The position numbers and the translations under genes are program-made. Of a stretch of 32,694 nt of DNA, positions 31,494 through 32,694 are shown in pieces (within the stretch, counting starts at the first letter, position 1; every line of letters begins with the position of its first letter). The stretch comes from Collinsella sp. (GTDB lineage: Bacteria; Actinomycetota; Coriobacteriia; Coriobacteriales; Coriobacteriaceae), in assembly GCA_018380195.1 (NCBI GenBank), contig JAGZUC010000023.1:1-32694 (forward strand). The letters run 5' to 3'. A model generated the notes under the pieces. It was not told where the DNA came from, ran no database searches, and saw nothing but the letters and a program-made list of their open reading frames with translations.

Positions 31494-32324
31494 TTTTTTG
31501 GAGATGATCCGGTTGAGATGGATCATCAGATAGAGTTCCTCCTCCTCGGAGAGCGTGGCGTCCCACGTTTCACGACAATAGGAACCGATATGCTTCACGC
31601 ACTCTGCCAACTGCGGAAACTCCTCACGAAAGTTCTTGTACATCTGCATGTTGGCGCTGTTCAGCGACTCGCCGGCTTGAATGCGCTTGAACAGGTACCG
31701 CAGATGCGTGGCGAAGCGGGTGAAATCAAAGGAATCGCGGTCGACAATAATGCGGAAATCGCTTTCGAGAATCTCGATAACGTCCTCGAGCATATCGTCG
31801 AACTGCTTTGCGGGCTCGGCCGTGGCTTTGACGGCTTCAACAACCCGTGCGTTCACGAGATTCATCGCAATACTGGCAATCTCATCCTTGGGAAGCCGCT
31901 CTCCGAGCTCCTTCTCGAGTCGCATGACGATAAACTGGGCAGCCTTGTATTCCTTCGGATACGTCTCCCGCACTTCATAGGCAAGAGGCATCGCGATGCG
32001 GACCCCCTTTTGGGCTCGCGCAACGGCAAACGACAGGTGATCAGCCATGAACAGCGTCGCATTGGTCGAGAGGTCGTAGGGCAGTTCGTTGGCAACGATG
32101 TCCATAACTTTCGCCGCAAACATCACGATATCCGAGGGAAGATCCCTCATGACATCTTGTCCTTTAGGATCAATGTCGTAAAACGTATGCTCGATTTTAG
32201 AAAGAGGGAGCTCTCGAGGAAAATCTCCGCCGAAACCGACGCCCCTGCCCATGGCGATGACATCTCGCCCCTGTCCGTCACGGCAAAGAACCGCGTTGTT
32301 GTTAAGCTTTTTAATTGCAAGCAT
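31485..32324 (-). CDS. licT: BglG/LicT-family transcriptional antiterminator
   Basis: 279 aa. The N-terminal RNA-binding CAT domain (1-60) starts MLAIKKLNNNAVL, with GRGVGF at 27-32. PRD1 (about 66-170) has H96 in DHLSFA, but the second PRD1 histidine, normally in an IALHIVNA motif, is N155 (IAMNLVNA). PRD2 (about 172-279) has histidines in ATHLRYLF and LMIHLNRI. Phosphorylation by the PTS usually controls such proteins: it binds RAT RNA and prevents termination. ATG 32324 follows AAAGGAGG by 6 nt. It is first in an operon with a beta-glucoside PTS and GH1 enzyme, and two RAT-like sites and a terminator lie in its leader. The symbol is assigned by family resemblance. Confidence 0.93.
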   Translation of the reverse strand: MLAIKKLNNNAVLCRDGQGRDVIAMGRGVGFGGDFPRELPLSKIEHTFYDIDPKGQDVMRDLPSDIVMFAAKVMDIVANELPYDLSTNATLFMADHLSFAVARAQKGVRIAMPLAYEVRETYPKEYKAAQFIVMRLEKELGERLPKDEIASIAMNLVNARVVEAVKATAEPAKQFDDMLEDVIEILESDFRIIVDRDSFDFTRFATHLRYLFKRIQAGESLNSANMQMYKNFREEFPQLAECVKHIGSYCRETWDATLSEEEELYLMIHLNRIISKKGL

Positions 32325-32351
32325 GGTGAACCTCCTTTCAAGAACACTCAC

Positions 32352-32398
32352 AGAAAAAGGCATGATAGCCAATAGCAGTGCTATTGCGGTCATGCCTT
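32352..32398 (-). terminator. Leader terminator before licT
   Basis: On the minus strand AAGGCATGA pairs with TCATGCCTT and an inner CAATAGCA/TGCTATTG stem completes the hairpin, followed by five U residues. It is the conditional terminator expected for RAT-controlled genes; its 5' arm overlaps the second RAT-like site. Confidence 0.85.
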
Positions 32399-32410
32399 AC
32401 GTAACAATCC
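32388..32410 (-). promoter_or_regulatory. RAT-like site 2, overlapping the leader terminator
   Basis: On the minus strand the RNA begins GGATTGTTAC, then GTAA, and ends GGCATGACC (23 nt). It lacks the usual apical stem; C-GUAA-G would form a GNRA-type tetraloop. It shares nine bases with the 5' arm of the terminator, so forming it would prevent termination. Confidence 0.65.
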
Positions 32411-32426
32411 GTGTTGTATTGCTCTT

Positions 32427-32456
32427 GGGCATGCCTCCACACAGGAGTAACAATCC
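32427..32456 (-). promoter_or_regulatory. RAT-like site 1 (canonical length)
   Basis: On the minus strand the 30-nt RNA begins GGATTGTTAC, has a TCC/GGA apical stem with a 5-nt loop, and ends GGCATGCCC, closely following known LicT RAT RNAs. It lies 16 nt upstream of site 2 and does not itself overlap the terminator. Confidence 0.75.
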
Positions 32457-32470
32457 AAGATGCAAAATGC

Positions 32471-32476
32471 ATTATA
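32471..32476 (-). promoter_or_regulatory. Candidate -10 box of the licT operon promoter
   Basis: TATAAT on the minus strand, 14 nt before RAT site 1, fits transcription starting just upstream of the RAT sequence. No convincing -35 hexamer is seen at 17 nt. Confidence 0.5.
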
Positions 32477-32503
32477 GCGCTCTCCCCGCCCCGGGGACCA
32501 TCG

Positions 32504-32536
32504 GGCTGGCGAACGGTAGATGTCGGCCCGCCAGCC
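32504..32536. repeat. Small inverted repeat upstream of the licT promoter
   Basis: GGCTGGCG (32504-32511) and CGCCAGCC (32529-32536) are perfect inverted arms with a 17-nt loop, upstream of the -10 box. Possible regulator site or short hairpin. Confidence 0.45.
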
Positions 32537-32563
32537 TTGATTATCGACTTCATCCGAACACCT

Positions 32564-32599
32564 CCCACATTCATCCGCACATGTGCGGATGAATGTGGG
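32564..32599. repeat. Perfect 36-bp palindrome
   Basis: Both 18-nt halves match exactly with no loop (left half starts CCCACATTCATCC). It lies 54 bp upstream of the truncated plus-strand gene at 32653 and may belong to a mobile element end. The rest of 32325-32652 carries the licT leader and no gene. Confidence 0.85.
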
Positions 32600-32652
32600 A
32601 ACCCGATACCCTGAGGGCCGGACCGGCCGGCCCCGGGAGATCGGAGGACGGC

Positions 32653-32694
32653 ATGTCCGGAAAGAAGAACAGGGGCTCCGCGAGGGCGGTCCCG
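32653..32694 (+). CDS. Start of a truncated gene at the window edge
   Basis: ATG 32653 follows GGAGG by 5 nt and opens a frame of 14 codons (MSGKKNRGSARAVP) to the window end. The start is basic and GC3-rich, and the preceding 50 bp is GC-rich and unlike the licT leader. It could be a transposase or nucleic-acid-binding protein, but the piece is too short to identify. Confidence 0.45.
   Translation, partial: MSGKKNRGSARAVP

Overview
The window looks like a chromosomal stretch of a gut Coriobacteriia member, most likely Collinsella or a close relative. The basis is a high-GC, GC3-rich actinobacterial codon style combined with Firmicute-like gut sugar genes (glucose/beta-glucoside PTS permeases, GH1 phospho-beta-glucosidases, a LicT-type antiterminator, LuxS, ROK and FGGY kinases) and intergenic spaces full of short palindromic repeats. 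The genus is inferred from style and gene content, not from a marker gene. No rRNA, tRNA, CRISPR array or complete insertion sequence was seen.

Layout. 1-302: GC-rich edge with a possible gene end and a 67-bp hairpin repeat. 303-5083: a PTS IIBC permease followed by a cytosolic DUF4038 (apiosidase-like) glycoside hydrolase on the minus strand, divergent from an alpha/beta-hydrolase esterase; the 490-bp intergenic space holds many GTTTAC/GTAAAC operator-like motifs. 5084-5347: a 121-nt hairpin. 5348-6859: a DUF1593 (Sde182-type nucleoside-hydrolase-like) protein. 6860-7185: repeats, including a second copy of the 67-bp hairpin. 7186-11483: DUF4428 zinc protein, TFIIB-type zinc-ribbon membrane protein, SPFH protein with zinc ribbons, and a lipoprotein. 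11594-15590 (minus): 7TM-type membrane protein, histidine kinase and NarL/LuxR response regulator, translationally coupled. 15854-17284 (minus): GH1 enzyme. 17692-18798: AAA ATPase with winged-helix tail, between palindromic repeats. 18994-20271 (minus): DUF4867 protein and LuxS. 20543-26948 (minus): a sugar operon made of a fucose/arabinose-isomerase-like protein, split transketolase (two subunits), glycerol-kinase-like FGGY kinase, YczE-like membrane protein and ROK kinase. 27208-28218 (minus): LacI regulator. 28401-32324 (minus): licT, PTS IIBC and GH1 operon preceded by RNA antiterminator sites. 32653-end: start of a truncated gene.

How it fits together. The same GTTTAC-type inverted repeats occur before the PTS/hydrolase and esterase genes, before the isomerase operon, and before the LacI gene itself. 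This suggests one LacI regulon spread over about 25 kb. A coherent but unproven model is that a glycoside enters through the PTS, is de-acylated and cleaved in the cytosol, and the freed aldose is isomerised, phosphorylated and split by transketolase. That is the logic of the known D-apiose transketolase route. The second PTS/GH1 operon appears to be controlled by RNA antitermination, with two or three RAT-like sites, one of which overlaps the licT stop codon. Neither PTS permease carries an EIIA domain, so EIIA must come from elsewhere in the genome.
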